Of a DNA stretch of 34,099 bases, positions 8,168 through 16,480 are shown in pieces. Below the pieces are notes generated by a model. The model had not been told where the DNA came from, ran no database searches, and saw only the letters and a program-made list of their open reading frames with translations. Both the position numbers and the translations under genes were made by a program. The stretch covers positions 1-34,099 of the forward strand of contig JAHJIY010000050.1 in the NCBI GenBank assembly GCA_018823175.1, in the 5' to 3' direction. Position 1 is the first letter of the stretch, and the number at the start of each line of letters is the position of its first letter. Source of the DNA: Pseudomonadota bacterium. GTDB taxonomy: Bacteria > Desulfobacterota > Desulfobulbia > Desulfobulbales > JAHJIY01.

Positions 8168-9373
8168 TTAATGTTCGCCACTATGTCGAAAGGCACGCCC
8201 GAAAAATCTTTCACCCAACAAGAAGCCGGCACCGACTACCCCAAATCCGGCCATGGTTACCAGAAACTCGGAAACCGACGGAACATACGAAAAGTAAGTC
8301 GGCAGATTATCCCAGCCAAGATACTGAGGGACCAGCTGTCCGGCGACTACCAGGTCATAGCGCTGAAAGAACCCACCAACCAGAGCCATCAAGGCTGCAG
8401 TAGACATCGCTTGTGTGCTTCGGAAACTGGAGCCAACCAGCACTACCAGCGGGAAGACCAGACCGACGATAACCTCAAAAAGCCAGAAATTAGTGGCCAA
8501 TGGTCCGCTGATCAGACTTTCCGCCGCAATCCGGCTTGCCTCAACCCCGCCCACATAGCAGGAGATGAATCTCCAGGCTGTAGAAACCGCCAGGAGAAAC
8601 AACAAACCGGCCAGCACTTTACTTGCCCCCTGTACGCCAAGGAAAGTATCGGCGCTCATTTCTTCGCCCCGCATCTTATGAGCAAACTGGGTGAACAAAA
8701 TGATGGCAGCCGCGCCACTCATGAAAGCAGAAGCCAGAAAAAATACCGGCAATTGAGAACCGAACCAGAACGGATGGGAAGAAAGAGTCGCAAATACTGC
8801 ACCGAGATTGGTATTAGCCATGACTTCAGCTAAAGCACCCATTACTCCCAGAGTTACCGCGAGTTTGTAACGAGCGGTCAAGATCAAAAAGAACTCAAGT
8901 AACATGAAGCCGACAGCCATCCCGTAAAGAGTCCCCATCCACCATATATTGGAGGTGAGGTTCGGTGAAGTAATATTGTAGATCGCCATCCGCCAAGGGT
9001 TTTCTATTTCAAAACCGATGATAGCAAAGGCGGCAACGATGGTAACAATAGACAAAAACACCATCCGATTGGCCAGAGGAGCAAGTTTGTTCCCACCAAA
9101 AATATGGCTTAAAGCAGCCAGCAGACAAAGACCGGTTGAAGTGATTGCAAAGAATGCATAAGATGAAATAAGAATACCCCACGGCATCTCACGGGTATTG
9201 GCATAAGCGACATGATGACCGGCAGCAAAAGCATAGACACCAGCGCCCACACCGACCACCGCCATTAGAATAAAAAGTAAAGTTGTCTTGTTAATCGCAG
9301 GGGTCCCGACCTGCGGTTCAGCTGCAGCAGCAATGGAATCTGCGGTTGCGGCTATCGAAAAGTTATTTGCCAT
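8168..9373 (-). CDS. nrfD: NrfD/PsrC-family quinone-interacting membrane protein (module 1)
   Basis: 401 residues from the ATG at 9373, 8 nt after AGGAGG. An ATG two codons earlier is only 2 nt from it. The protein has about ten hydrophobic spans and belongs to the NrfD/PsrC family (PF03916), the membrane subunit that exchanges electrons with menaquinone in polysulfide reductase, Qrc and Dsr-type complexes. The block TREMPWGILISSYAFFAITSTGLCLL and, later, ENPWRMAIYNITSPNLTSNIWWMGTLYG are nearly repeated in the second NrfD at 15260. The N-terminal 30 residues are Ala-rich and poorly conserved between the two. It is followed by merR1 and a small membrane protein. A -24/-12 promoter and five palindromes lie upstream, indicating sigma-54 control. 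Confidence 0.92.
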   Translation of the reverse strand: MANNFSIAATADSIAAAAEPQVGTPAINKTTLLFILMAVVGVGAGVYAFAAGHHVAYANTREMPWGILISSYAFFAITSTGLCLLAALSHIFGGNKLAPLANRMVFLSIVTIVAAFAIIGFEIENPWRMAIYNITSPNLTSNIWWMGTLYGMAVGFMLLEFFLILTARYKLAVTLGVMGALAEVMANTNLGAVFATLSSHPFWFGSQLPVFFLASAFMSGAAAIILFTQFAHKMRGEEMSADTFLGVQGASKVLAGLLFLLAVSTAWRFISCYVGGVEASRIAAESLISGPLATNFWLFEVIVGLVFPLVVLVGSSFRSTQAMSTAALMALVGGFFQRYDLVVAGQLVPQYLGWDNLPTYFSYVPSVSEFLVTMAGFGVVGAGFLLGERFFGRAFRHSGEH

Positions 9374-9618
9374 TTTCATTTCCTCCTGGTTGTAATAATG
9401 ATGTTGAATCAAATAATTATCTAAAGCTGTTTTTTGCCAAGATGTTGCCATTCACAACTTAACCACCAAGTTAAAAGCCAGGCCGCCACCCGACTTTTTT
9501 TTGGGACAAGGCCACGACCTTTCCCGATTACCCTGACTTCTTCCCCCCCTCCTTAAACTTGTTTGTTTTTTCTCTGTTTTGTTTTGGTTGCATGATGTCC
9601 CATGCTGAATATCTAAAA

Positions 9619-9634
9619 CGCAAGAGGTATGCCA
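9619..9634 (-). promoter_or_regulatory. Sigma-54 (-24/-12) promoter of nrfD1
   Basis: The minus strand reads TGGCATACCTCTTGCG: GG and GC are separated by exactly 10 nt, and the element matches the TGGCAC-N5-TTGC consensus at all but one position. The predicted start is near 9608, giving a leader of about 235 nt before nrfD1. A second, poorer match (TGGCAACATCTTGGCA, 9435-9450) lies closer to the gene. Confidence 0.6.
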
Positions 9635-9764
9635 CCCCATCAAAAAGTACCAAAAAAACTGTCCCAAAAAACTCTTGTCCTTTAATTTCAAATAGATACA
9701 ACCATCAATATTAGCTTGTTCAATCTTTACAGGAAGTAAATTAGTTCAGATTAATTACACCACT

Positions 9765-9781
9765 GGACGCACTATGCGTCA
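9765..9781. promoter_or_regulatory. Palindromic activator site 1
   Basis: GGACGCA-CTA-TGCGTCA, two complementary 7-mers around a 3-bp spacer. It is the nearest of five to nrfD1, about 130 bp upstream of the -24/-12 element, a normal distance for a sigma-54 enhancer site. Confidence 0.7.
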
Positions 9782-9797
9782 TTACTCGAAAACTAAA

Positions 9798-9814
9798 GGG
9801 CGCATAGTGCGTCC
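9798..9814. promoter_or_regulatory. Palindromic activator site 2
   Basis: GGGCGCA-TAG-TGCGTCC, one mismatch between the halves. Its centre is 33 bp (about three helical turns) from site 1, which would place two dimers on the same DNA face. Confidence 0.7.
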
Positions 9815-9867
9815 ACGCCACAAAATCCTTCTATTCAAAGAGATTCCCCGCGAATATCCATGATCAA

Positions 9868-9884
9868 GGCCGCAAAATGCGCCA
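9868..9884. promoter_or_regulatory. Palindromic activator site 3
   Basis: GGCCGCA-AAA-TGCGCCA, with the same 7-3-7 geometry as its neighbours but less symmetric at the outer bases. Confidence 0.6.
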
Positions 9885-9918
9885 GACTTCCAAGCCATTA
9901 TTGCAGCCAAAATGAGAC

Positions 9919-9935
9919 GGGCGCAAAAAACGCCC
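9919..9935. promoter_or_regulatory. Palindromic activator site 4
   Basis: GGGCGCA-AAA-AACGCCC. It is degenerate at the inner position of the right half but keeps the GGGCG/CGCCC ends and the spacing. Confidence 0.5.
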
Positions 9936-9983
9936 TCGACCATACCAACTTAACTAATTGATTTTAAATAATAAAATTCAAGA

Positions 9984-10000
9984 TGGCGCATTGTGCGTCC
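9984..10000. promoter_or_regulatory. Palindromic activator site 5
   Basis: TGGCGCA-TTG-TGCGTCC. Outermost member of the cluster, about 350 bp from the -24/-12 element. Confidence 0.65.
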
Positions 10001-10299
10001 CATAGAGAACAAAAGATCACAAGAGAATAATCGCGGAAAGGGATCTTGCCCCCTTGAGAAAAACCAACACCTGATAAGATCCCAGAGAACAGGAAAGAGG
10101 AAAGAGCACAGAAACAAGCAGACTAGAAGCCAGACAGGGCAGAAGAAAACAAGCAAATACTCAACGAAAAAATTGCGAAGACAGGAGACACTGTGACCAG
10201 GTAGCATCCACTGAAAAACTGGGCATGGCAACCTAAACCACAACACTCCTTTAAATTAACAATTGGAGATGTATAATTGACAACTGGAGAATTAAAAGA

Positions 10300-10324
10300 A
10301 TGGGGAAGCAGGACGCTTCCCCAT
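10300..10324 (-). terminator. Hairpin downstream of cytochrome gene
   Basis: Perfect 10-bp stem ATGGGGAAGC / GCTTCCCCAT with a 5-nt loop. On the minus strand it is followed by TCTTTTAATT, so it could end the iron-sulfur/cytochrome transcript, although it lies 296 bp past the cytochrome stop. It also insulates the downstream palindrome cluster from read-through. Confidence 0.5.
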
Positions 10325-10340
10325 CAAGAAGAATATACTT

Positions 10341-10480
10341 AAAGCTGAGTTAAGCTGTACCACAAAGGGCTTATCAAACTACACCTGTCAGCTCGCACAT
10401 CGCTTGCAGGCCCCCCACAAGGAAGTAAGGGCTTTATGCCACTCCGAGTGCCCTTGGGGGCAGCATGGCCAAAAATCTTT
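10341..10480. repeat. Degenerate fragments of two dispersed repeats
   Basis: AAAGCTGAGTTAAGC (10341-10355) matches the end of the 54-bp unit in reverse orientation, and TACCACAAAGGGCTTATC (10358-10375) matches its start in forward orientation, as if two broken copies met head to head. Further on, AAGGAAGT and GTGCCCTTGGGGG (about 10420-10470) resemble blocks of the GC-hairpin family. These are decayed pieces and the boundaries are uncertain. Confidence 0.4.
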
Positions 10481-10620
10481 CATGCTTCAGCCCCTTAAGT
10501 ATCAAAATCAAACTATATCAGAGCAAAATCTACATTTTCAAAGTCAAAAGTAGTTATAAGCCCCGAGGGGAACAAACATCAATTATTACAACAAAGGATC
10601 GAGCTAAGCTAATAAAAATA

Positions 10621-11028
10621 TTAGTGATGACCTGCGCTCTCTGATTTTCCACCACCCTGCATCTTGTTAAAACCCTTAACCCCGATATGACAGGTTGTAC
10701 AACGGGTATTTGAAGCAAAAGCCGTTTCTCCATCATGGCAAGCGCCGCAATATTTACCCTGATAAAGTGACTCCATGGTAAAATCATCTTTACTTTCGGC
10801 CACACCGGTTTCCATTACAAAAATATCATCATGACAGCTATCACATTCAAGCCCCTGCGAGATATGAATTTTATGTTCAAAAACTACCGACATCACCGGT
10901 TTGGTAAAAACTATGGTCCCACCATCCTCTTCATCCTCCCCCATCGCCTGCCCGCCAAAAATCAACAAAACACTGGCTATAACCAGAAGACTCAGGAGCT
11001 TAATTACACTTTTATCTCTACGATTCAT
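10621..11028 (-). CDS. Periplasmic triheme cytochrome, c3/c7-like
   Basis: 135 residues from the ATG at 11028 (AGGGA 8 nt upstream); the 11052 extension starts at a TTG. A Sec signal peptide covers about residues 1-29 (MNRRDKSVIKLLSLLVIASV and on). Three heme c motifs are visible: CDSCH (62-66), CGACH (94-98) and CTTCH (110-114). VVFEHKIHISQGLECDSCH is the class III / cytochrome c7 pattern (PF14522-like), in which H52 and H55 serve as distal ligands. It is likely an electron carrier or subunit in the periplasm, passing electrons to or from the iron-sulfur protein encoded 158 bp upstream on the same strand. DsrJ-like function is possible but there is no DsrM/K in view. Confidence 0.88.
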   Translation of the reverse strand: MNRRDKSVIKLLSLLVIASVLLIFGGQAMGEDEEDGGTIVFTKPVMSVVFEHKIHISQGLECDSCHDDIFVMETGVAESKDDFTMESLYQGKYCGACHDGETAFASNTRCTTCHIGVKGFNKMQGGGKSESAGHH

Positions 11029-11186
11029 CGTCGCTTCCCTCTCAGGTGACAAATTTAATCTATATTGATCGAGAAATTTTTCTCAACCGACAAGTTCACA
11101 GGGGTAATTTCGCTTAACATGCCGCTTCCCCAACTCATCAATTCAACATCAGGTAATTTGTAAAAAACCAACTTTCGCGAGAACCA

Positions 11187-11948
11187 TCAGCCATTCATAT
11201 AATAGACATTAGGCATCGCACCGGTCTCCGGACGCAGAACCCAGACATGTCTTTCTGGAGCATGAACCAATTTATACAGTTCACTGTTGTAATCAGTTAA
11301 ATCACCAAAGATCCTTACTCCTGCCGGACAAGCAGCAGCGCAGGCGGTCTTACTTTCACCCTTGGATATCCTGGTGTCAAAACAGAAATTGCATTTATCG
11401 ACCGCCCTGATTCCACTCCGCTCATCAAAGTAACGAGCATTATAAGGACAAGCTGCCATGCAGGTCTTACAACCGATGCAGCGTTTTTTGTCCATCATGA
11501 CAATCCCGTTCGTTTTGTCTTTATAAGTAGCGGTAGTAGGGCAAACCCGCACACACGGGGGACGATTACAGTGATTACAGAGAACCGGCATAAAAACTCT
11601 TTCTTTACCGGCAGGCCCCATATCGTTCTCCTGCTCAAGAATAGTGGTCCGATAACCAAAAGACGGCACATGATTGGTCTCGACGCAAGCTTCCTTGCAA
11701 CGCTCACAATCAATGCAACGATTTTGCCGAATGGCCATACTATAATGCGGCTTATAAGGGAATTTGCCTGCTTCCGGCAACGGTCCCATGCCAGCACCGG
11801 CATTGCGTGCTGAAGTCAAAGAAAGAACTGATCCGCCAAGAAAAACTCCACTCACCGCAAGACCAAACTGCAGGAACTTACGACGATCCTCTGATGGAAG
11901 GCTATCAACTCCTTCACTTTTTAATTTTTCCAAATCGTTAATCTTCAT
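11187..11948 (-). CDS. Tat-exported four-cluster iron-sulfur protein (DsrO/PsrB-like)
   Basis: 253 residues from the ATG at 11948 (GGGAG upstream; the TTG at 11966 overlaps that site). The N-terminus has a twin-arginine signal, DRRKFLQFG at residues 21-29 with a hydrophobic stretch to about 45, so it folds in the cytoplasm and is exported. Sixteen cysteines form four [4Fe-4S] sets: 78/81/84/88, 124/127/132/136, 157/160/163/167 and 186/189/203/207. This is the ferredoxin-type electron-transfer subunit that in PsrB, DsrO, TtrB and QrcC partners with an NrfD protein. It precedes the triheme cytochrome on the same strand and is divergent from the sigma-54 activator. No molybdopterin catalytic subunit is encoded nearby. 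Confidence 0.93.
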   Translation of the reverse strand: MKINDLEKLKSEGVDSLPSEDRRKFLQFGLAVSGVFLGGSVLSLTSARNAGAGMGPLPEAGKFPYKPHYSMAIRQNRCIDCERCKEACVETNHVPSFGYRTTILEQENDMGPAGKERVFMPVLCNHCNRPPCVRVCPTTATYKDKTNGIVMMDKKRCIGCKTCMAACPYNARYFDERSGIRAVDKCNFCFDTRISKGESKTACAAACPAGVRIFGDLTDYNSELYKLVHAPERHVWVLRPETGAMPNVYYMNG

Positions 11949-12491
11949 TCTTGTCAACTCCCTCAAGTTTAATCACAAGATCGCCACCACCGGCGAAGCT
12001 TCTTGATACATGATCCACAAAACAAAACAGATAATGAATACAGATTCAGAGCATATTAATTTGACAGAAGAGCATGTCAAGTCAAATTTTTCACCGATCA
12101 CTTACAGCACATCCCGATCTATGAACGAAAGTTCAGTACGTTACTTTTTGTCAACCTCCATAAGATCAAGCATTCCGCGCAAATATCACTCATTGTTCAC
12201 CGAAAACTTTTTAAGGAAAACACGATCTGTCCGTTGACACTTTACATGGAACCGTAAAAAATAAAAGCGCCTGCATTCCACATAAAATCCTATAGCCATG
12301 CCGAAAACGCAGAAATACAAATAAGATCCCCATAGTTTCAATGCCAGGGGCACCCCCCCCCCGCAACTCCATTATTTAGCGAAAATCCATAGATTGTTGG
12401 GCCAATTTATCATATTTGCAGTAGATTTATTTCTAAGTTAAACTGGGTACGACCTAAAAATTCTCCATATATCGAGGCAAAAAACAATAAT
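11949..12491. other. 543-bp divergent intergenic region with a C10 tract
   Basis: Lies between the divergent iron-sulfur and activator genes, so it should hold both promoters. No 17-bp palindrome of the 9765-10000 type and no convincing -24/-12 element was found here. A run of ten C residues (12353-12362) sits 129 bp before the activator start. A 75-codon forward frame (12010-12237) has no family features and is not called. Confidence 0.5.
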
Positions 12492-14540
12492 ATGACCACC
12501 CAGCAACCAAACACAGAAGCTCCTACCATATATGATGCAGTATTCACGCTCAATGCCGCATGGGAAATAACCTCGTTCAACAAAGGTGCCGAAAAGATCA
12601 CCGGCCTGATCGGCAAAGACGTGCTTGGCAAAAATTGCCATGAGGTATTCAGCAACAACAAGTCATTGGCTGGGCTGTGTGAAATTCAAAAGCCACTTGC
12701 CTCAGGTCACAGTGTCAACGACTTCAGACTAACAATAACATTAAAAGACTCTTCCGAAAAAATATTTGCCCTGGTAAACGCCATCCCGATCCCAGGCGAT
12801 GACGATAAACTTTCCGGGGTAGTAATCACCCTACGTCCCGTCACCTCGCCCTGCATGATCTACCCCTTGGTCCTAAACAGCATCGCAGACGGTGTCTTTA
12901 CCATTGACCAGGACCTTAAAATTACCTCATTTAATCATGCCGCTGAAATGATTACCGGCTGGAAACAAAAAGAGGTCTTGAACTTGTCTTGCAACGATCT
13001 TTTCCAGGCAGCCATCTGCACGGAATCATGCTTGATTGACGGCGTCAAAAATGAGGTCTCCATAACCAACCACTCCCTGTTCGTTAAAGGGAAAAACGGC
13101 AAGCCCATTCCTTGCGCCATCACCAAAACCCCACTGATCGACCCGGAAAATAAAATTATTGGCGGAGTCGTAACTTTCAGGGACCAGACCAGAAGCATTC
13201 AGCACGATCTTGTTTTAGAAAGTGTAGCCGACGGCGTATTCACCGTAGACCGCAATTGGAAAATCACTTCCTTTAATCGCGCCGCCGAAAAGATCACCGG
13301 CTGGTCGAGAGAAAATGCCATAGGTCAATCATGCAGCGAGGTTTTTCACTCAAGCATCTGCGGCGATACCTGCGCCATAGCCCAGAGCCTGTACAGCGGC
13401 CTGCCGGTGGCCAATCGGTCGATCAACATCAAAACAGCCGAAGGCCAAAGATTGCCGATCAGCATCAGCGCCGCCCCTCTGCTCGACCACGAGGGCAATA
13501 TCATTGGCGGGGTTGAGACATTCAGGGACTTAAGTGAGATATCTACCCTGCGCAAGCAACTCTCAAAACGCTATACCTTCGGTGAAATAATTAGCAAAAG
13601 TCCAGCCATGCGGCGCATCTTCGACATCATGCCGGAAATCGCCCAGAGCGAGAGCAATGTCCTGATCCTTGGCGAATCAGGTACCGGCAAGGAATTAATC
13701 GCCCGGGCCACCCACAATTCAAGTAACCGCAGAAAAGGACCGTTTGTCACCGTCAATTGCGGCGCCCTGCCGGAAAACCTCCTTGAGTCAGAATTGTTCG
13801 GTTACAAGGCCGGCGCATTTACCGATGCCAAAAAAGACAGGCTAGGCCGCTTCGCCGCAGCCGAAAAAGGCACCCTTTTTCTGGACGAAATCGGCGACAT
13901 TCCCGCCGCTCTCCAGGTCAAGCTACTCAGAGTTTTACAAAATAAGGTATACGAACCACTTGGTTCCAGCATACCGGTAACCGCTGATGTAAGAATTTTA
14001 GCGGCCACCAACCGGCACCTGCATCTTCTGGTCGAGGAAGGAACATTCCGGGAAGATCTGTTTTATCGACTTAATGTCGTAAAGATCATGTTGCCCCCTT
14101 TGCGTGAAAGAATGGAAGACATCCCCATGCTCTGCGAACATTTCATCAAGAAATTCAGCGCCCAGCAAGGCAAGGACATTATCGGCCTTTCGGACGCGGC
14201 CTTGAGCATCCTGATGCGACACGATTTCCCCGGCAACATTCGCGAACTGGAAAACATTATTGAATATGCCTTTATTCTCTGCCACGGCGGCTTTATCCAA
14301 CCGGAACACCTGCCGGAGGCTTTTGCCCCTAGAGGGAAATCAAGCAAAAACGTCGATGAAGGCAGGCACAGTCAGTCCCTTGAAGAGATAGAGAAACAAG
14401 CGATCCTCACCTCACTGGAACGTAATCAATGGAAAAAACTGGCCACCTGCCGAGAGCTGGGAATTTCCAAAGACACCTTGCGCCGCAAAATACAACGCTA
14501 TGAACTGGGAAATATTCTCGACGATACCGAACTGGAATAA
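12492..14540 (+). CDS. Sigma-54-dependent activator with three PAS domains
   Basis: 682-residue enhancer-binding protein. Three PAS domains span about 12-115, 127-232 and 240-345. They share ITSFN-x2-AE-x-ITG blocks and a Cys-bearing segment (C49/C63; C167/C176/C180; C281/C290/C294), the last two as C-x8-C-x3-C, which suggests redox, metal or heme sensing. The AAA+ domain (about 362-595) has Walker A GESGTGKE (394-401), GAFTDA (441-446, where sigma-54 contact loops usually read GAFTGA), Walker B LFLDEIGD and the FREDLFYRLNVV block. The C-terminus is a Fis-type helix-turn-helix (KLATCRELGISKDTLRRKI, about 649-667). GAGG lies 14 nt before the ATG. Its position between the two NrfD modules makes it the natural reader of the shared palindromes. 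Confidence 0.93.
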   Translation: MTTQQPNTEAPTIYDAVFTLNAAWEITSFNKGAEKITGLIGKDVLGKNCHEVFSNNKSLAGLCEIQKPLASGHSVNDFRLTITLKDSSEKIFALVNAIPIPGDDDKLSGVVITLRPVTSPCMIYPLVLNSIADGVFTIDQDLKITSFNHAAEMITGWKQKEVLNLSCNDLFQAAICTESCLIDGVKNEVSITNHSLFVKGKNGKPIPCAITKTPLIDPENKIIGGVVTFRDQTRSIQHDLVLESVADGVFTVDRNWKITSFNRAAEKITGWSRENAIGQSCSEVFHSSICGDTCAIAQSLYSGLPVANRSINIKTAEGQRLPISISAAPLLDHEGNIIGGVETFRDLSEISTLRKQLSKRYTFGEIISKSPAMRRIFDIMPEIAQSESNVLILGESGTGKELIARATHNSSNRRKGPFVTVNCGALPENLLESELFGYKAGAFTDAKKDRLGRFAAAEKGTLFLDEIGDIPAALQVKLLRVLQNKVYEPLGSSIPVTADVRILAATNRHLHLLVEEGTFREDLFYRLNVVKIMLPPLRERMEDIPMLCEHFIKKFSAQQGKDIIGLSDAALSILMRHDFPGNIRELENIIEYAFILCHGGFIQPEHLPEAFAPRGKSSKNVDEGRHSQSLEEIEKQAILTSLERNQWKKLATCRELGISKDTLRRKIQRYELGNILDDTELE

Positions 14541-14732
14541 ACCTAATCAGGCTACAGATAATATCCCCATCCATCAAAATTTAACTTATTTCACATACCT
14601 CTCCGCTCTTAAATATTGTTCGTTTCCATCAAGGAAAGCAGACCATTTGCCTCTGGTACCAACTCGGCAAACCAACGATCAGACTCAAAACATCTACTTT
14701 TTCAGATAAATATTTCGCACCCAAAATCAAAA

Positions 14733-14766
14733 AAAGGCCGGGAAGGATTTCTCCTCGCCGGCCTTA
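14733..14766 (-). terminator. Rho-independent terminator of the nrfD2-merR2 transcript
   Basis: On the minus strand AAGGCCGG pairs with CCGGCCTT, extended inward by a mostly paired GAGGA/TCCTT segment, and is followed by seven T. It lies 31 bp past the merR2 stop. The + strand side has only a loose T-rich tail, so termination of the activator gene from the other side would be weaker. Confidence 0.8.
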
Positions 14767-14796
14767 ATTCTTAACTTTTACTTCCTGATTACCTGA

Positions 14797-15240
14797 TTAA
14801 CTGTGACTGGCCAGTTTTTTCCTTTGTTCCAAGGACTTCCGGGACAAATCAGCGGCCTTGGCCACTTTCTCGGACTCGACGTCACCAACCTGCCTAATGC
14901 ACCGGGGCACAGCCCAGTCAACACTAGCCGCACAATTTCCATGCGTATCAGAGGAGCATTCAGCAATCTCCCAGCAGGGAGCCAGAGACAACAAGCGCTT
15001 TAATCCGGGAATACTGATCCCTTGATCATGAATCATCGACCGCAGGCAGGATACCCAACGAATATCATTCTCCGAAAACATCCGTCTCTTACCATGATGC
15101 GTTGGTTGGATAAGACCCTCCGCTTCATAGATCCGTAATGTCCGGGGGTGAACATTCAACAATTTGGCGGCAACACCTATCGGATAGATAGGCATGTCAG
15201 GCCTTAACGGCTGAATATCCGATTTTTTTCGGGCTACCAT
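14797..15240 (-). CDS. MerR-family regulator with C-terminal Cys cluster (module 2)
   Basis: 147 residues; the ATG at 15240 follows GGAG. The winged-helix core (YPIGVAAKLLNVHPRTLRIY, 19-38) is near-identical to that of the MerR at 7736, as is the HDQGISIPGLKRLL helix. The cysteine pattern recurs at C65, C89 (APCWEIAEC), C95 and C103, with an extra C114, which points to conserved metal or Fe-S sensing. It is longer than its paralogue by an N-terminal basic extension and a Lys-rich C-terminal tail. It begins 19 bp after nrfD2, clearly the same operon, and ends before a strong terminator. Confidence 0.88.
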   Translation of the reverse strand: MVARKKSDIQPLRPDMPIYPIGVAAKLLNVHPRTLRIYEAEGLIQPTHHGKRRMFSENDIRWVSCLRSMIHDQGISIPGLKRLLSLAPCWEIAECSSDTHGNCAASVDWAVPRCIRQVGDVESEKVAKAADLSRKSLEQRKKLASHS

Positions 15241-15259
15241 ATTAATTCTCCTTAACTAC

Positions 15260-16456
15260 TTAGTGATCCTCAGACAGATGACCTTTAAACAAACGCTCTC
15301 CCATGAGAAATCCCATGCAGCAAAGTCCTAACGCGCCCACCGTAATCATAATTTCATGCATGGATGGAAAGTAGGAATACAAATCAGGCTGATCAACAAT
15401 ACCCATGCCATGGAAATGCGGGACAATCATGCCGACGATCACCAAATCGTACCTCATGAAGAAGATGCCGATAATACCTGAAACAGAGGCCAGAAAGAGA
15501 GCTTTCATGTTCTGAGCCCGAACAGACAAGATAATAATAAACGGAACAAGCAGACCCAGCATGACCTCGCCGAACCAGAAATTAATCGCATAAGGACCGC
15601 TGACCAACGACATCATTGCTTCATATTTTCCTGGTGGATGACCACTAATTCCGGAGATCATCTTCCAGGTGGTGAAGAACATAATTACCGCGATCAAGGT
15701 AGCGCCAAGCTTGGCGGTGGCGGTAAGAGATTTTTCCAGAGCGGGGCTCATCTTCCAACCATTAGCCTTGTATCCGATCCAGGTAAAGAATACAACGGCC
15801 GCGCAGCCAGACATCATCGCGGAAGTAATAAAGTAAATCGGCATGTAAGGACCATGCCAGAACTCACGCCCGCTCAGCAAACCAAAAACCGCGCCCAGAT
15901 TACTATGGGCGGCAATACCGGAGACCAGACCGAGCAGCCCGAGAATACCGGCCTGCTTATGTTTACCCATCTGCAAAAGAGCAAACTCCACAACCATAAA
16001 GAAAAGATAAGCGCCGTACAGAGTACCCATCCACCAGATATTTGAGGTCGGGTTTGGAGACAAAACATTATAGATCGGCATGCGCCAGGTATTTTCAATC
16101 TCGAAACCGATCACCATAAAGCCGGCAACGATAGTAACAATAGCCATAAATACCGATCGTTTTGCAATGGGCTTGAAAACCTCAACATTAAAAACATGCC
16201 CGATTGCCGAAACCAGACATAATCCGGTAGAGGTAACAACAAAAAACACATAGGCAGCAATCAAAAGTCCCCAAGGAATCTCGCGGGTGCAATTGTATGC
16301 ATGCTCATGGCCAATAAGCAGAGCGTGCAAACCGGCGGCCAAAGCCCCGGCGGCAAGAAGCCCACTCAGAACCACGGCCGTGTTATAAGAACGTGAAGAC
16401 CTAACCTCCAGGCCAGTATCCTGAGGAAGGACGCTGGAAAGAAAATTGTTTAACAT
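15260..16456 (-). CDS. nrfD: NrfD/PsrC-family quinone-interacting membrane protein (module 2)
   Basis: 398 residues, about ten membrane spans, paralogous to the protein at 8168-9373. CTREIPWGLLIAAYVFFVVT, ENTWRMPIYNVLSPNPTSNI and WWMGTLYG align with it, and both end in a GER[FL]F block plus a His-containing tail. It is expected to exchange electrons with menaquinone. The ATG at 16456 has AGGAG 9 nt upstream. It lies downstream of tiny membrane ORFs (16481-16688) and upstream of merR2. Unlike module 1, no iron-sulfur or cytochrome gene adjoins it, so it may share those subunits or replace the other NrfD under different conditions; this is inference. Confidence 0.92.
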   Translation of the reverse strand: MLNNFLSSVLPQDTGLEVRSSRSYNTAVVLSGLLAAGALAAGLHALLIGHEHAYNCTREIPWGLLIAAYVFFVVTSTGLCLVSAIGHVFNVEVFKPIAKRSVFMAIVTIVAGFMVIGFEIENTWRMPIYNVLSPNPTSNIWWMGTLYGAYLFFMVVEFALLQMGKHKQAGILGLLGLVSGIAAHSNLGAVFGLLSGREFWHGPYMPIYFITSAMMSGCAAVVFFTWIGYKANGWKMSPALEKSLTATAKLGATLIAVIMFFTTWKMISGISGHPPGKYEAMMSLVSGPYAINFWFGEVMLGLLVPFIIILSVRAQNMKALFLASVSGIIGIFFMRYDLVIVGMIVPHFHGMGIVDQPDLYSYFPSMHEIMITVGALGLCCMGFLMGERLFKGHLSEDH

Positions 16457-16480
16457 GGGACCTAACTCCTTTTTATTATT

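Larger units (their letters stand above)
9374..10620. other. 1.25-kb regulatory and repeat-bearing intergenic region
   Basis: No gene is supported; the open frames here are low-complexity with no ribosome-binding site or family. It holds, from nrfD1 outward: two -24/-12-like elements (best at 9619-9634, weaker at 9435-9450), five 17-bp palindromes (9765-10000), a purine-rich stretch (about 10000-10200), a perfect 10-bp hairpin (10300-10324), and degenerate pieces of two dispersed repeats (about 10341-10480). Each main item has its own entry. Confidence 0.6.

Noticed and set aside
8171..8833. 220-codon forward frame opposite nrfD1
   Set aside because: Shadow of the NrfD coding strand; low-complexity Gln/Lys-rich product.
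12010..12237. 75-codon forward frame in the divergent intergenic region
   Set aside because: No ribosome-binding site or recognisable domain, and it sits where promoters are expected.
11949..12491. Activator palindromes upstream of the Fe-S gene
   Set aside because: Only isolated CGCA or GCGCA half-like strings were found; none has the 7-3-7 symmetry.
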